From Brienomyrus brachyistius (lineage: Eukaryota > Chordata > Actinopteri > Osteoglossiformes > Mormyridae), in NCBI RefSeq assembly GCF_023856365.1, contig NC_064539.1, positions 21,703,019-21,767,018 of the forward strand: DNA of 64,000 bases, in the 5' to 3' direction. Shown piece by piece: positions 37,301 through 46,800 of the stretch. Numbering within the stretch: the first letter of the stretch is position 1; each line of letters starts with the position of its first letter. A program made the translations under genes and the position numbers. The notes under the pieces were generated by a model that was not told the DNA's origin, ran no database searches, and was given only the letters and a program-made list of their open reading frames with translations.

Positions 37301-40300
37301 ACTGCAAACCTCCAGATGGTGATGGATACGTACGGCTGACTGCCACTCTGCCAACGGAAGAGGGCGAGAGGAAATCAAAAGGAAAAAGGCAAAAGGTCAT
37401 TGCTGTTTGCCCACTGTACCTTCATGCATATGCCAAGTATAGTATGTATTGGCATGTAAATGACACTTGGAAGTACAGATTCTCTCACACACAGCAGGGT
37501 TACGATGAAGATACAAGCAGGTAAGAGGGAGGAGAGAGAAGACAAGGAGAACAGCAGGTGTGAACGGCGGAGAACTAGTGATTTAGTGTGACGAGAAAGT
37601 GAGGAGCTGTATGCTATATGCGTCCCCCCCCCCCCCCCCACACACACACACACACACAACCAGTCCAGCATGGGGAATTTCTGGGAACTGCTGGGAGATG
37701 GCTGCAGGAATCTGCTGGGCGTTAGAGGTCAGGAAGGGAGACGGCGGGGAGAACGGGGCTAGGGCAAGACAGGGTAAGCAGCCGGGGCACAGCGCGCGGC
37801 ATCCGACTGCTCGCAACCCGGGCACAGCGCGCGGCATCCGACTGCTCGCAACCCGGGCACAGCGCGCGGCATCCGACTGCTCGCAACCGGGGCACAGCGC
37901 GCGGCATCCGACTGCTCGCAACCCGGGCACAGCGCGCGGCATCCGACTGCTCGCAACCCGGGCACAGCGCACGGCATCCGACTGCTCGCAACCCGGGCAC
38001 AGCGCACGGCATCCGACTGCTCGCAGCCGGGGCACAGCGCGCGGCATCCGACTGCTCGCAACCCGGGCACAGCGCGCGGCATCCGACTGCTCGCAACCCG
38101 GGCACAGCGCGCGGCATCCGACTGCTCGCAACCCGGGCACAGCGCGCGGCATCCGACTGCTCGCAACCCGGGCACAGCGCGCGGCATCCGACTGCTCGCA
38201 ACCCGGGCACAGCGCGGGGCATCCGACTGCTCGCATCTGACTTCCCATCCCGAATCCCTTTCCTGCAATCCAATGTGACGCGGCTCCTAGGGACGTGATC
38301 TACAGCATCTAGCAGACAGTTGAATCATGCGGGGGGCAGCGGCGGACAGGCAAGAGGAGCGAACAGTTGACTGACAAATCACACTGGGCTTTCGCAGACT
38401 AAGAAGGAGAAAAGCCATCTGTGTTTGACAAGGAACTCGGGGAAAGATCTCGTTCAAGGCCGTGGTATCCAGTTATTCAAGGAATTAATGTCAGGGGCCA
38501 CATCTGATTGGCCAGCAAACAACACCATATTAGCTGATGCACAGATTAGCAGATCAGATCTGACAACACTCACAGCCTACAGGGGCAAGTATCTGAGTCA
38601 AAACAACAGAAAATAAACAAATAAGATCATTAAAAATGAGGAGAACAATGGAAAACAAGATTAGGCACGTCCGATACGTTAAATATCTGCAGGAAATACT
38701 TTTTCCAGCATGTGATATTCATATTAATTTGAGGGCACATCTGAGATCAGGCTGATTGCTTTTAATCGCCGAACATTATTCCTCGGGAAAATACAGTATG
38801 ATTGCAGCTTGGGCCGATAAGGGGATTATGACCAATATTCCCGTGCAGTAAACAAGCTGGCGATTAAAAGTTTAAGATTAAAAGCCTGATACTGACCGCT
38901 AGACCGTCGTTCAGAAACAACCACTGGCGTCGCCGACATTAAATCTGAGGGGGACGTGTCCTCCGCACATTTCATAATTATTTGTTTGGACCCCCCCACA
39001 TTTAACATTAAATATTACTTTTATGCCAGTGTGTCTGCCCCCCCCCCCCCCACATTCAAAATGCTTCTGACACCCCTGGAAACAACCGAATTTTAATTTG
39101 GCCCTGTGCACATACACAGTGAGAGATCCCCCCTAATCTTGGATAATAGTTTTAAAACGCATGTCTTTCTGATTACTGGTCAAACTCGAGCAGTAAATGC
39201 CCCCCCCCCCCCCCCCAAAGCCTTTTGCCTTGTCCTCGTTGCAGACGCATCCCTGAGAGGTCAGCTATGCAGTCGACGATACGGACAAGCAGGAACGACA
39301 GCACTGCTGGGATAAGTGTGATTGGGACTGGCCATGCCGTACCCCCCCCCCCCCCCCCGCACAACCTGCGCTGATGGCATGGACTCTCTGCCCATCCCAC
39401 CCCCCCCAAACCGACCCCAACAGGGACAAATGCTGGTGACTTTGAAACGGTCAGGTGTTAATGGGCAGCCGTCTGTAATCCTAATTAAACTGAAGCCACA
39501 TTCTACTGACCCCAAATGGGGTGTCAGTGCAATGGCCACCAAACTGGCCCACCCCCCTCCTCTGCCCCCCCTCGCCTGATGAACAGCCCAGAGGCCTGAC
39601 AGCCCTGCACTTTGGACCCCGCAAGAGAGCCGGCAGTTGAACCTCAAATTGCTAAGTATCCTCCATCACTTGTCAGAGCCCGAGGATGCTAATTAAGGCC
39701 CATTTAGGCTTTCCTGTACGAGGGGGCTGCTACCCAGCAGGCTTTGCGGTAGAGAATGGTGGGGAGACGGGGGGGGGGGGTTCCAGTCTCCTCAGGGTGG
39801 GTCAGTCCAAAGCCCCCCCTGGTTATTTGTTTGCCCCCCCACCCCCCCCGCTGACGGATGCCGGTGTGGAGAAGCTGACAGAAGTGATACTGGGCAGATG
39901 GATTTTGAAAGAGGGCCAGACAATGCAAGCCGGATTGGATTTCAAATGCTACATAGACGGGCCTTTTATGGAAAGCGGCGGAATCGCGAGAAAGTGCCGG
40001 TCCGGGCCGGGCGGCGACATCAAAGCACACAAAGGGTCACACCTGGGCGACGTGCGCCTCTTACAGCTTTTAATTCTGCCCTGTTACCGTTTGCCGCGCA
40101 AGTAAGACAACCCCTGGGAGGCGGCCCGTGACGGACGGGACGCGCCAATGGAACGACCGCGGAGCTTTTCCCCGGGACAGAGAACAAAAGGGAGGGAGGC
40201 AGGGAGACAGCGACGGGTCCTGAGGAGAACCCCCGGCAGATATGGGGGGGGGGGGGGTTCATTGTTCCGGAGAAAAGCCATCTGAATAAAAACGAGGGCT

Positions 40301-43124
40301 TTGTTTAAAGCGGGCCTAATGACATCCTGTAGTTACGGCGATAATTTGTCAAAGCTGATGGAGTGTCGGCGTGTCACTGGCAGACTGTGCGCTTTATTTA
40401 ACACGCCTGCACCATTATTAAGTGCAGAATGACGGAGCCGGGCCTCACTTCTCCCCCGACTCGCCGGCCTGCCACTCACAGCACGTGGGCCCCCACCTTA
40501 ACGCCGTTAGCGATGACTAACGATGCTGTGCCATCCCGCCAGGCGCAGAGACAGAGGCTGACAACAAGATGCTGCAGTTTGGCTATATAGCATGTGCCCT
40601 GCAGGGGGGGCCTCCACAGGACCGGGAACCCGTGGCTCTGACGCCTTCCGTAAAGGTCACCCGGCGCTGCGTCCCTCCCCACAGACGCCTCTCTCATTCC
40701 CAGCTCCCAGGATGGCTGCAGGGTCATCCTGCGGGGGCCGGCCGGCATCAGCCGGCTAACCTATGTCCACCTCTGCACAGATGCTACAGAGCAACAGGAA
40801 TGGCACAGGGCACGTGTACAGCCATCTACAATCTGCATGGGCTCAAACAGACCAGAGGGACGTTGGCCATGATGATGCAATGGGGGCAGAACTCTCTCCA
40901 ACCTGCATTTATTCTTCGCGAAATCAAATAAAGATTCACTGCACACAAAACGCAGACACTGGGTGGCATAAACGAACTGCAATATATTCCAAAATGTCTA
41001 CCGCAGCCTCGACCAGGTGCGGTAACCTGGGGGGGGGGGGGTGTACGTGCGGTTTAAATGCCCCCGTTACGAAATTCTCCTCCCTGGTCCGGTGGGTCCT
41101 GGGGGAACCAGCCCAAACGGCTGACATGTCTGGTCCTCCTGAGACCCAGCCGCTTCTTTACAGCGTCGAGAGTGTGATTCAGCTTCCAGGACAAACAAGT
41201 GGGCGGCACGTATTGCGGACAGTGGGAACACAATGGATACCTGGGGGGGGAGTCTCTCCCTCCCTCACTCACTCTCTCCCTCGCTTTCTCTCCTCTGCCC
41301 TCCGTAATGAGAAACATCAAGACCTGAAGCGGTCCTCCTGAAAAATGGCTGGTTTCACCGTCACACGTCGCAGCTGTGGACTCTGGGCTGGGTCTGCGTA
41401 TGTGTTTGGGGACTCGGCATCAGGTCCAACCAGAAATCCTCAGCGAAACCGTCTGGAACACTATTACTGTTATTGCTCGTGCCTGGGGGTCACTGGGAGT
41501 TAATGACAGCCACATTGTCGGCACATGTGGTCTCTGGGGGGGGGGGGGGGGGGGGGGGGGGCAGCACATTGGCACAGAGAGGCAGGAACGGGGCGTGTTT
41601 TTCCCTCCAGTCCAGCATCACTGCGCAGCTAGCGGGAATGACACAAAGGCGGCGTGTGGATCTGGCATACGGCTGGGTGCAGGCGGAGCGGTGGGGGCGG
41701 GCAGCGGGGGCAGCGGCGGGCAGGCAAGAGGAGTGGCAGCCGTGTGCTGGAATTCCATCGTCTGCGGCTCACAGGGCCCCTGTGGCCCAGCTTACACATG
41801 GCCCCCACATGGCGGCGCTCCCCTTTATTCAGAGCCAGGGGGTGTGCAGCACTGCCCCTCTAGCAGAGCCTGGAGCCCCAGCTGGGGCAACTGTAGTCAT
41901 GATGATGCAGAGGAAAGGGAGGGGAAGAGCAACGGAAAGGACCCACGTGTGCTTACTGTGATCTCTGCACATACAGCCTCTACAAAGGGAACACGTGTGC
42001 TTACCGTGATCTCTGCACATACAGCCTCTACAAAGGGAACACGTGTGCTTACCGTGATCTCTGCACATACAGCCTCTACAAAGGGAACACGTGTGCTTAC
42101 CGTGATCTCTGCACATACAGCCTCTACAAAGGGAACACGTGTGCTTACCGTGATCTCTGCACATACAGCCTCTACAAAGGGAACACGTGTGCTTACCGTG
42201 ATCTCTGCACATACAGCCTCTACAAAGGGAACACGTGTGCTTACCGTGATCTCTGCACATACAGCCTCTACAAAGGGAACACGTGTGCTTACCGTGATCT
42301 CTGCACATACAGCCTCTACAAAGGGAACACGTGTGCTTACTGTGATCTCTGAACAGACAGCCTTTACAAAGAAATCACGTGCGTTTACCATGATCTCTAC
42401 ACAAACAACCTCTACAAAGAGAACATGCATGTTTCGTGTGACCTCTTTGACAGACACGCACAGCTATGAAATCAGGTGCGCCGCTGTCTCCAACACCAAT
42501 AACAGCCTTAAGAGTGTTGATGACTGGTGAACGTGAGCTTGGTGTCCCTGGCATGGACAACGAGCCCCGCACAGCATGACAGAGATGTAAATGTTCTCTA
42601 AACTCCACTAAATGTAATTGATTCCAGCCACTGTGCTCTGAATATCTCGGTGCTCGGACAGCGAAGCACAAACAGTATGCCTCCGACAGCCCAAAGCAAC
42701 CCGGACGTGCGAACGAGCCGAAACAGACACCTTGTCTCACACGGGCGACTTTCCTGTCACCCCGTGTCCCAGAAGCGTCCTTGCTGCGGACGGACGCGGC
42801 CAGCAGACGGACGGGCTCTACTTACTGAACGGGTCGTCCTTGCTCTTGGTGCCGTTGACTTTGCCGTTTTTATCAATCCTAAGAAAGAACTTCTGGAAGG
42901 AGAAGAGTTTGCGGCGTCGGACATCTCCCTGTAGGTGGTTGTAGCTGCGCACAGTGCCTGCCCACCACTACCGAGGAGTTGGTGCCGCGGGGCAAGCGCC
43001 CGGGGCGCAGGGCGCTGTGACAGGCCACTGGCAGCGAGCAGAGGAGCAGCACCAGCAGCAGCGAGAGGCAGGAGAGGTGGGAGCACAGAGCCACTCTGCC
43101 CTGGCTCACTTTCCATTTCCACAT
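29515..43124 (-). CDS. fgf10: fgf10 gene, fibroblast growth factor 10 (probable fgf10b-type paralog), span of coding exons 1-3
   Basis: Secreted FGF of the FGF7/10/22 subfamily. Family knowledge: it is a mesenchymal ligand for FGFR2b with heparan sulfate as cofactor, acting in limb/fin, lung/swim-bladder and gland budding. Seen here: an MWKWKV start, a hydrophobic signal peptide, the N-terminal motif [11 protein letters not shown], the core motif [16 protein letters not shown], the strongly FGF10-like [18 protein letters not shown], and the tail KTRRKNT...HFLP. FGF22 and FGF7 differ in the tail and N terminus. The three-exon layout with a 104-bp middle exon is the FGF norm. Skipping one extra base in exon 1 gives 197 codons before the stop, against 208 in human. 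Divergence in exon 3 and loss of the exon 1 cysteine point to a fast-evolving duplicate, but assigning a or b needs synteny or phylogeny. As written, exon 1 is frameshifted. Confidence 0.93.
29707..30915 (-). other. fgf10: fgf10 intron 2 (about 1.2 kb, phase 0)
   Basis: Lies between donor gtgagt (30915) and acceptor tgtttcag (29707). It includes a degenerate tandem repeat at 30483-30760 and a G-rich run near 30418-30440. A short degenerate ccctgaccctgactctaac stretch precedes the acceptor and could supply a branch point. No coding sequence is seen. Confidence 0.9.
30483..30760. repeat. Degenerate tandem repeat in fgf10 intron 2, about 18-bp unit
   Basis: Repeats of the type gcattactgtgtaaact, with variants gcattactgcattgacc and gcattattgtgtcaac, give about 15 imperfect copies. 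Confidence 0.85.
30916..31019 (-). CDS. fgf10: fgf10 coding exon 2 (104 bp)
   Basis: The exon is 104 bp, the size shared across FGF genes. It begins with the last two bases of a serine codon split by the phase-1 intron and encodes 34 residues, [16 protein letters not shown] followed by [18 protein letters not shown]. The acceptor follows a good pyrimidine tract (ctgtcctgcag) and the donor is gtgagt at 30915-30910. This is the central part of the beta-trefoil, including the conserved NYYLA-NKKG-LYGS strand pair. No stop or frameshift is present. The pattern of substitutions against human FGF10 (for example I for V, I for M) is conservative, so this exon looks selectively maintained. Confidence 0.96.
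32607..32826. repeat. Polypyrimidine tract, about 220 bp, in fgf10 intron 1
   Basis: Almost pure C/T on the plus strand (polypurine in the fgf10 transcript), built of ctccctctc-type blocks without a strict period. Such tracts can form triplex DNA. No function is shown. Confidence 0.85.
34254..34306. repeat. (AC)n microsatellite, 53 bp, in fgf10 intron 1
   Basis: An uninterrupted AC dinucleotide run of about 26 repeats, likely polymorphic in length. Confidence 0.98.
35531..35700. repeat. Degenerate 12-13-bp tandem repeat in fgf10 intron 1
   Basis: Recurring gctagtgcatggg, gttagcacactgg and ttagcatatgag motifs, about 13 imperfect copies. Confidence 0.75.
36519..36543. repeat. (GT)n microsatellite in fgf10 intron 1
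   Basis: About 12 uninterrupted GT repeats followed by a G-rich stretch. Confidence 0.97.
37780..38236. repeat. CpG-rich minisatellite in fgf10 intron 1, 35-bp unit, 13 copies
   Basis: The unit is cgcaacccgggcacagcgcg then cggcatccgactgct. The period is exactly 35 (gcggcatccg at 37796, 37831 and so on to the last copy near 38216). Each unit carries about six CpG sites, including a CCCGGG and a GCGCGC. Because 35 is not a multiple of three, every minus-strand frame reads through with the same three-phase peptide, an artefact of the missing stops. Confidence 0.96.
41536..41561. repeat. G26 homopolymer
   Basis: The longest of about 18 G or C runs of at least 12 bases in the window, and it lies in fgf10 intron 1. 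Length is likely unreliable in any assembly. Confidence 0.9.
41940..42440. repeat. Minisatellite in fgf10 intron 1, 48-bp unit with a CACGTG E-box in each copy
   Basis: The unit reads acacgtgtgcttaccgtgat, then ctctgcacatacagcctcta, then caaaggga. About ten copies are present, the middle ones identical and the right-hand ones degenerate. CACGTG starts at 41944, 41992, 42040, 42088, 42136, 42184, 42232, 42280, 42328 and 42376, exactly 48 bp apart. The array lies 0.4-0.9 kb inside intron 1 from the exon 1 donor. A 384-codon plus-strand frame passing through it is a repeat artefact. Confidence 0.95.
42826..43124 (-). CDS. fgf10: fgf10 coding exon 1 (signal peptide and first part of FGF core), with a 1-bp frameshift
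   Basis: The ATG at 43124-43122 sits in a good context (agcaccATGt). Residues 1-35 form a signal peptide: MWKWKV, then a polar stretch, then a leucine-rich run ending SLPVACH. An NSS glycosylation sequon follows at residue 49. The first frame runs to GRH (residue 57). The conserved [19 protein letters not shown] then continues in another frame, because one extra base (plus-strand a at 42953) lies between the cac and gtg codons. Without correction the first frame adds 24 unrelated residues and stops at 42879, giving an 81-residue product with no FGF core. The exon ends PF plus the first base of a serine codon, followed by the donor gtaagt (42825-42820). The FGF10 Cys106 position is an aspartate codon (42835-42833). 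FGF10 exon 1 has no internal intron, so splicing does not explain the shift. Confidence 0.93.
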
Positions 43125-43171
43125 GGTGCTGGAGCTCTGAGGACCGGCAAGCACCTCACGGCAAGGAGCAT
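43106..43171 (-). promoter_or_regulatory. Upstream ORF overlapping the fgf10 start codon
   Basis: An ATG at 43171-43169 opens a 21-codon frame ([21 protein letters not shown]) that ends with TGA at 43108-43106, past the fgf10 ATG at 43124 and in a different frame. If the transcript starts upstream of 43171, this overlapping uORF would be expected to reduce initiation at the main start. The transcription start is not known from sequence. Confidence 0.5.
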
Positions 43172-43700
43172 GCTGGGGAGGCAGGGAGAAAGGGGGCTGG
43201 GGTCGGGGGGCAAAGCCCCGTGCGGCCGCTGGGTCTCCCGGAGTCGCTTCCCGTCGCGTCCGAAAGGAATGCGTCAACATCCATAACTCGGAGCACCTCC
43301 GGCGTGTGTCAGGCGATCCGGCCCGTCCCGCTTCAGTGGGACAGCTCCGGCGTGGGGGGGGGGGGGGGGGCGCCGCTGACTCCACGCACGGCTGGATGAT
43401 GAACGGGACGGAGAGAAAGAGAGAGAGAGAGAGGGGCAGGCGAGGAACAAAAAGTTTTCAAAGCAAAAAACTCTCCATTCTTCTCAGGGAGTGGGAGAAT
43501 CCAGAAAGAGGGAAGAGGAGCGTTTAATCCCCACTAAAGTCCTTCCGTCCTCCGCGGGTCCTGGGTGCCTGTCTGCTCTGCGTCTCCTCGTCTCCACTGC
43601 TGCCGTCGCTGCCGCTCCGGGCCGAGTGAGCGCGTGTGCTTTGCCCTCCCGAGTGACTGAGCTGTGTCACTCTTCTCACCTTATGTATTCCGCACGGGAA
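43125..43700 (-). promoter_or_regulatory. GC-rich 5' flank of fgf10 (CpG-island-like 5' UTR and promoter region)
   Basis: CpG-rich sequence surrounds and precedes exon 1 on the minus strand. It includes a G17 run at 43354-43370 and short GA repeats near 43410-43430. It grades into AT-richer DNA with an inverted CCAAT motif (ctaattgg, 43721-43728). No convincing TATA box was seen. A CpG-island promoter is usual for developmental regulators, but the exact start site is inferred. Confidence 0.4.
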
Positions 43701-43770
43701 CCCAGATGTAATCTCTTTAGCTAATTGGCAGTCTATGAAAAGCAGTCGGCTTTGAAGATCTGCGTGTGTG

Positions 43771-43783
43771 TGAGAGAGAGGGA

Positions 43784-43831
<48 letters not shown>
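43771..43831. repeat. (GA)n microsatellite upstream of fgf10
   Basis: A GA run of about 60 bp with two early GG interruptions, about 0.65 kb upstream of the fgf10 start codon, followed by a pyrimidine-rich stretch to about 44130. The purine-to-pyrimidine switch at 43832 makes the region a strong strand-asymmetric tract. Confidence 0.97.
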
Positions 43832-43839
<8 letters not shown>

Positions 43840-46800
43840 CTCCTCTCCTATCTGTCTCTCTCCCTATCTCACACCCCTACCCCCACCTCACTACCTCCCA
43901 CTCCCTCTCTCCCCTCCCTCCCTACCTCTTCTCCAGATTCTCATTCCCCCAGAGAGAAATGGAGCAGGTCAAAAGGGAGTCTGAAACGTCAGCAAGAGGG
44001 AGCTCCTTCTGCTCCTAGCTCCCCCTGCCTCCTCTCCTCCTCTCCTTTCCACCAACAGGTCCGTCCCGAACTGACCCCCCCTCCCCATTCCCCTACATTC
44101 ATTCTCTTTCTCACCCAGCTCCTTCACTCCTCTGTCTGCTTGGCGATTCCTCAGCAGCTTCGGCGCTCCAGCCGGTCCGACCTTCTGTCCGTGACACGGA
44201 CAGATACAGACCAACACAAGGAAACACGGCATTCCATGACAACCCCCCCCCCCCCCCCAAAAAAAAAAAAACCCCAAACAGCGTCAAAAGGCTCTGCTGG
44301 CCCTCCCCTCACCCGAAATGTGCAACGTACTAATTACACCGTTAGCTATACTTTGTTGATAGTGAGTAGCCGCTGGGGCCACGGACATGCAAGCTTGGGT
44401 AGGGGGTGGTGCTTCTCTGCTCTGTGAACTTCATTGCAGACAGTTGGTTCCGCTCTTCCGGAGGCTTCTCCCTCCTTACCTGCCTCAGCCACTGTGTCTA
44501 ACATTTGGGACATGGGTTTGATTTCGACATGCCCGCTGTCCTGGAAATCACCCAAATTAAGGTATGATGACTTTGTTCACATCTAGTACGGATCGCGGAC
44601 CTTGCTGTGCCCCCCTCCCCCTTAGCCATGACTCGCCACAGAGCTTAGCGGTGGGCTAATGGTGGATGGCACACAGGCCTGGGTTCCAGGTCCCCAGCAG
44701 ACAGCAAAATGCTAACATCTGGTCGTGGCTTATCTGCCCCTGGAGAACAGCTCCCCTGTCCTCACAGGTGACTCTCTTCTCATACTGCCCTCAGGTTCAG
44801 GCTCCCTTTCATCTGCACACTGCCCGGGACCACAGCAGGTGTTCAGGAGAGCTGGCGTCATAATACGAGGGTGCGAACATCACGTCGCCCCCCCACCCCG
44901 AGGCCCTGGCCCAGCCCACGTTAGCCTAGCGCCCTCAATCTCGCAGGTTCTCTACAGAACCCCGATTAGCTTTGGAATTTGGAAAATCTCACTTAAATAA
45001 ATACAAACAAAGTGAAAACAAAACAGTGTGGCATCCTTCCTGGAATCCCACCACAGCTCTATAAAAATGTGCCTGTCACTCAGTTCCCCCGAAAAGCCGT
45101 CCTTCATGTTTTTGTTGGGGATTGATCACTGTTTTCCCTCAAGCACAGTTAGCTGTCCATAGCCACTCGTTATCTCATCGCTGTCAGTGGGCTGCCACCT
45201 CTCTGTCTGCCCTGCGCTCTGCTCTGTCCCCCTGCCCCTTATCAGCAGGCCCGTAAACGCCTCACTCTTATCACTAACTTCCTCTCTGGGACGATCCTTC
45301 CCAACAGAACGAGTAGGGTGCCGCACTGATCAGAGGGAGAGAAGCTGTGGATTGATCTGGCAGAGAGGGGGGGCTTGAAGGTCTCTGTGTCTCGTGATTC
45401 CATCGCCTTGTGCGCCAACTTACAGCTCGGGCCACCCGTGCCCACTGCGTGGCACGCGGTCGCTGTGGAGACACGTTCAGACGTCCAGGGCGTGACCCAC
45501 GATTCGTGCGACGCTGAGGACTGTCAGTCCGAAACTGCGGCTTTGCAGAACCACCGGGTTCGGAAAATCAGATGCAGATGTTTCAATAAAAAAGTCCTCC
45601 TTGAGGAAAACACTTTTTTTTTGTCACACAAGAAAACAATTTGTCACTTGTTTTGTTGCTGTGAACGTTCTTTTTTCTCTGAGCTCCTGGGAAGATCCTG
45701 GCAGGTCCTGGAAAACCGAGAAGTACAACATCTTTGTTTCCGCCGGTCCCGGAAGAGGAATACCTACGCATGGAGATAACTTCGAATGCCTGAGGCGGGA
45801 GGTTATATACAGGAAATGGAGGCCTGGCGTGGCAGGAAGCGCTGTCATTTACTAACAAGCGTGGAAGTGGAGGAACGTGGAGGGCAGGTCCTGGGAACGC
45901 TGGGAGCAGTCTGCTGCTGCCACCGCCTCTGGGGAGGACATGCCGTATTTTTGTGGGAGAATTTTACGAGCCGACGCAAGTCCAGTGTTGCAGTGCTTCT
46001 GAGGTCTTCATGTTGAGACCAGAGCCATTACTGTGTCTCTGCTATATGAAGAAATAAACGACTTTAGCATGAAAATAATTATGAAGGCGGGAGACGCACA
46101 GTGAAAGGAGGAAATGAAGTGGTTCTTTGGGAGGGAAGGAAGAAAGGAAGGAAGGAAGAAAAAGAAAGAAAAGTAGTATTGAAGGAAAATAGGAGTGGAA
46201 GACAGAAAGGCAAACCTCAGGGAGGGCACAGGGGAGGGGGGCCTGGGGGAGGGGCGGTTCCCAGCCGGTCCGGCCGGATCAATGTTGCTCAGTGTTTCAC
46301 TTTGCTGCCCCGGCGAGCCTGAGAAAGCCATAAAATGGCACTATTTAACGGAACCCAATCTGTCCCAATAGATCCGAATCGCTAACTTACATGTCTGAGT
46401 GTAGATTCTATCTGAGTAATGAGGGGCCGCAATCCTTCTCTCTTACTTCAAAGGCTCTGAAACTCTACCTTTTTTTCCAGACCGACTTATCAGGTGTTTC
46501 AGTGTTCGTCCTGAAAGGGGCCGTTCCTCCCGTCTCCCAGTAGAGCTCAGAGTGACCCCGAGGACGGGCCGCCGAGAGCAGCAGCTCACGCAAACGCCTC
46601 ATTCTGGGTATGTTACGGCTGGCAGGGGGCTTGTGTGCCGCGTCCCAGTCATTGGGGCACTGGGAAGAGCGGCGCCAAAATGCCAGATGCCGTTTTATTC
46701 CTGATGATTTTCCTAACACTCTAAGTCGATCGGTTTTCTCTTTGTTTCACACGCTGCAGAAAGGTAGGAGGGTAAAGACCTTCTCTGGTCAGTCCATCAG

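Larger units (their letters stand above)
31020..42825 (-). other. fgf10: fgf10 intron 1 (about 11.8 kb, phase 1)
   Basis: Bounded by the donor gtaagt at 42825 and a pyrimidine-rich acceptor ending cag at 31020. It contains two minisatellites (35-bp and 48-bp units), a CA microsatellite, a pyrimidine tract, a GT repeat, a degenerate 12-13-bp array and many G/C homopolymers, listed separately. The rest is unique and non-coding. The stretches 38300-39000 and 40270-40470 look less repetitive and could hold regulatory elements. In mammals FGF10 intron 1 is known to carry cardiac enhancers. Confidence 0.9.

Noticed and set aside
37583..38273. Overlapping frames of 169-221 codons around the 35-bp array
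   Set aside because: A 35-bp stop-free unit keeps every frame open on the minus strand. There is no independent coding evidence.
41376..42530. A 384-codon plus-strand gene antisense to fgf10
   Set aside because: Most of it is the 48-bp array read as a 16-residue repeat. The rest includes a translated G26 run, which gives polyglycine.
42826..43124. A hidden mini-intron explaining the exon 1 frame change
   Set aside because: Only one base must be skipped, far below any spliceosomal intron, and FGF10 exon 1 is not split in other vertebrates.
29515..43124. Identification as fgf7 or fgf22 rather than fgf10
   Set aside because: The MWKW start, [29 protein letters not shown] and TRRKNT motifs are FGF10-specific within the subfamily.
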